Assembly: GCF_028548455.1 (NCBI RefSeq)
Contig: NZ_JAQQLF010000005.1
Span: forward strand, 166,365-230,364
Reading direction: 5' to 3'
DNA: 64,000 nucleotides
Origin: Vogesella aquatica
GTDB lineage: Bacteria > Pseudomonadota > Gammaproteobacteria > Burkholderiales > Chromobacteriaceae
Shown here: piece by piece, positions 62,694-64,000 of the stretch
How positions within the stretch are numbered: the first letter of the stretch is position 1
Layout of the letters: each line of letters opens with the position of its first letter
The notes under the pieces: model-generated
Seen by the model: the letters and a program-made list of their open reading frames with translations, nothing else
What the model was told of the DNA's origin: nothing
Database searches by the model: none
Program-made: the position numbers and the translations under genes

Positions 62694-63948
62694 GCTGCTT
62701 GACCCTTATGGTTCGAATTGCCTAACCCAACATCTAGGCCCAATTCTATCGCGCCAGGAAGCCGTGATGGCATTACGGCATATACCGCCGATCCCGGAGA
62801 ATATTGGATCCGTCCCACTACACATCAGACGGCATATGCTCATGTCGCTACGAGACCTGCATATTCCCTCGTTGGAAGGTGCCCGTATCCAAGAAACCAT
62901 TGATCTGTGCATTCGCCAGGGATACCGTTACCGAGACCCCGATGCCCCGCTCTCATGGCAGTTGATTAGCGGAGAGAGCATTCAACAAAAGGCCCCTCGT
63001 GCACCAGCACAGGCAGCTGTCGTAATTGGGCACTCTGGGACAGGTAAAACTGAGGCGATTCTACGTGCATTTCATTGTTACCCAAGGCAAGTTATCACTC
63101 ACGACCATTTCCCAAATATAGTGGGTCCACACTATCAAATGGTCTGGCAAACGGTAGATGTTCCGGACAGTGGTAAAGCAGCAGACCTCGCTGCCAATCT
63201 GATGATCAGCTGGGACCTGACTATGCAGCGCTGGTTACCTGAACGTCTACTGCGCTTCGAGGGGCGTTACGGAGGTTCTAAAAGAGACGGACCCACCATG
63301 CTGAACGAGTGGAGACAGGTTGCGCTGACGCATTTTCTCGGAGCACTCCATCTGGATGAAGTACAAAATTTTTTTAGATTGGAATCAAAAAAAACTAGAC
63401 AACAAAAGGCCCGTACCGGTGAGCAGCGAGAGCTGAAAATTATCGAAGATCAGTGCCTTAAGTGGATGCTCTCGATGACCAATACATGGCAGATACCACT
63501 CATCTTCTCGGGAACACCAGATGGGGTCAGTGCACTGATGAAACGTCTCAGTAACAGCCAGAGACTAGTCAGTTCCGGCTTCCATCAGATGCCGCGTTTC
63601 GCCACACCGATGGAACCTGAATTTTGCCAACTTTTCCTGAAAATCCTGTTCCAGTATCAATATGTGCAGACACCGTTGACACTCACGGATGGCGTCGCAG
63701 AATTAATCCACAGACTCACGGCAGGTATTCCACGGCTCATCATCGCCCTGTGGATTGCTGCACATCGCATCGCCTTTGAAAATTCGCGTGATGAGATGAC
63801 AACTGCTGATCTTGAGCATGCGGCCTCGACCTACCTGGCTCCCGTTCAAGATGCCGTAGAAGCGTTAAGAAGCAACGACTCGGGCCTGTCCGAATTTTTG
63901 TGTAAACGGGGTTTGGGTTACGCCTGTGGAATGCGTTCCTCGAACTGA
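62686..63948 (+). CDS. tnsC: TnsC-type AAA+ regulator, C terminus replaced by an IS
   Basis: A 420-residue ATPase that links target selection to TnsAB. Walker A GHSGTGKT (115-122), Walker B LHLDEVQNF (Asp224, Glu225), sensor LIFSGTPDG. From about 63,883 the sequence becomes the end of an IS256-type element (CTGTCCGAATTTTTGTGTAAAC), so roughly the last 20 codons come from the IS and the natural C terminus, which contacts TnsA in Tn7, is lost or shortened. A target selector (TnsD/TniQ) is not within the window. Confidence 0.88.
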   Translation: MAELLDPYGSNCLTQHLGPILSRQEAVMALRHIPPIPENIGSVPLHIRRHMLMSLRDLHIPSLEGARIQETIDLCIRQGYRYRDPDAPLSWQLISGESIQQKAPRAPAQAAVVIGHSGTGKTEAILRAFHCYPRQVITHDHFPNIVGPHYQMVWQTVDVPDSGKAADLAANLMISWDLTMQRWLPERLLRFEGRYGGSKRDGPTMLNEWRQVALTHFLGALHLDEVQNFFRLESKKTRQQKARTGEQRELKIIEDQCLKWMLSMTNTWQIPLIFSGTPDGVSALMKRLSNSQRLVSSGFHQMPRFATPMEPEFCQLFLKILFQYQYVQTPLTLTDGVAELIHRLTAGIPRLIIALWIAAHRIAFENSRDEMTTADLEHAASTYLAPVQDAVEALRSNDSGLSEFLCKRGLGYACGMRSSN

Positions 63949-64000
63949 ATGGTAAAGCGAGTCAGCGCCGCCTTCCAATCCCGAATCGGCATGGTCCACT
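63883..64000 (-). mobile_element. IS256-type element, right end only
   Basis: The minus strand encodes a transposase C terminus, WTMPIRDWKAALTRFTIQFE and six more residues, stopping at 63,918-63,920. This ending is typical of IS256-type transposases. The terminal repeat would be the CTGTCCGAATTTTTGTGTAAAC region. The rest lies outside the window. Confidence 0.7.
63918..64000 (-). CDS. IS256-type transposase, C-terminal end (partial)
   Basis: Twenty-seven codons without interruption read MPIRDWKAALTRF followed by an acidic end, stop TAA. It overlaps the last codons of the tnsC frame on the other strand, which shows those codons are IS sequence. Confidence 0.65.
   Translation of the reverse strand, partial: WTMPIRDWKAALTRFTIQFEERIPQA

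Overview
The sequence looks like a chromosomal segment of a betaproteobacterium of the order Neisseriales, most like the Chromobacteriaceae (Vogesella/Chromobacterium relatives). The best evidence is earP directly upstream of an elongation factor P that carries arginine at position 32, together with high GC content and a core gene set of that type. The exact genus is inference.

Bases 1-28,000 are mostly GC-rich core chromosome. They hold two lipoproteins, a NarX/LytS-like two-component pair, a GH5 glycosidase, a ZntB-like CorA transporter, a translationally coupled kinase/regulator/periplasmic-protein operon resembling Vibrio Vxr, earP-efp, a Mn(II) riboswitch with its UPF0016 exporter, a DUF3857/transglutaminase protein, rnr, five identical tandem tRNA-Leu(CAG) genes, dtd, yaaA, a D-lactate dehydrogenase, an EAL-PAS protein, a decayed gene downstream of a 16-C tract, and a TRAP transporter/gluconokinase operon divergent from a LacI-type repressor. 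The word GTTGGCCGC recurs throughout this part and is fused into inverted repeats at gene ends.

Bases 28,000-32,200 carry a LysR regulator and a divergent operon for a four-carbon sugar acid (DUF1537 kinase, PdxA-like dehydrogenase, TIM barrel-cupin fusion).

Bases 32,400-50,700 are accessory and AT-richer in parts. An IS5-type deletion remnant with intact target duplication is followed by an ATP-grasp ligase/MFS exporter pair with a 60-codon gene upstream, which is a candidate small peptide system. Then come decayed IS ends, small zinc-ribbon and coiled-coil genes, an IS3 element, a set of small exported or membrane proteins, and a 1296-residue protein with a nuclease-like N terminus, a STAND-type NTPase and a long repeat-like C terminus. 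This last is a strong candidate for an Avs-like antiphage sensor. Nested and broken IS elements follow.

Bases 50,700-64,000 contain umuDC, a chemotaxis receptor, the 3' end of a tyrosine recombinase cut by an IS3 element, a Fic protein with a 10-G tract in its coding sequence, two Arc-like ribbon-helix-helix genes, and a Tn7-like module: two TnsA-type endonucleases (the first apparently frameshifted), TnsB with a DDE triad, and TnsC with its end replaced by an IS256-type transposon. The paired operator-like element in front of fic has a second, gene-less copy 19.5 kb away with identical internal spacing.
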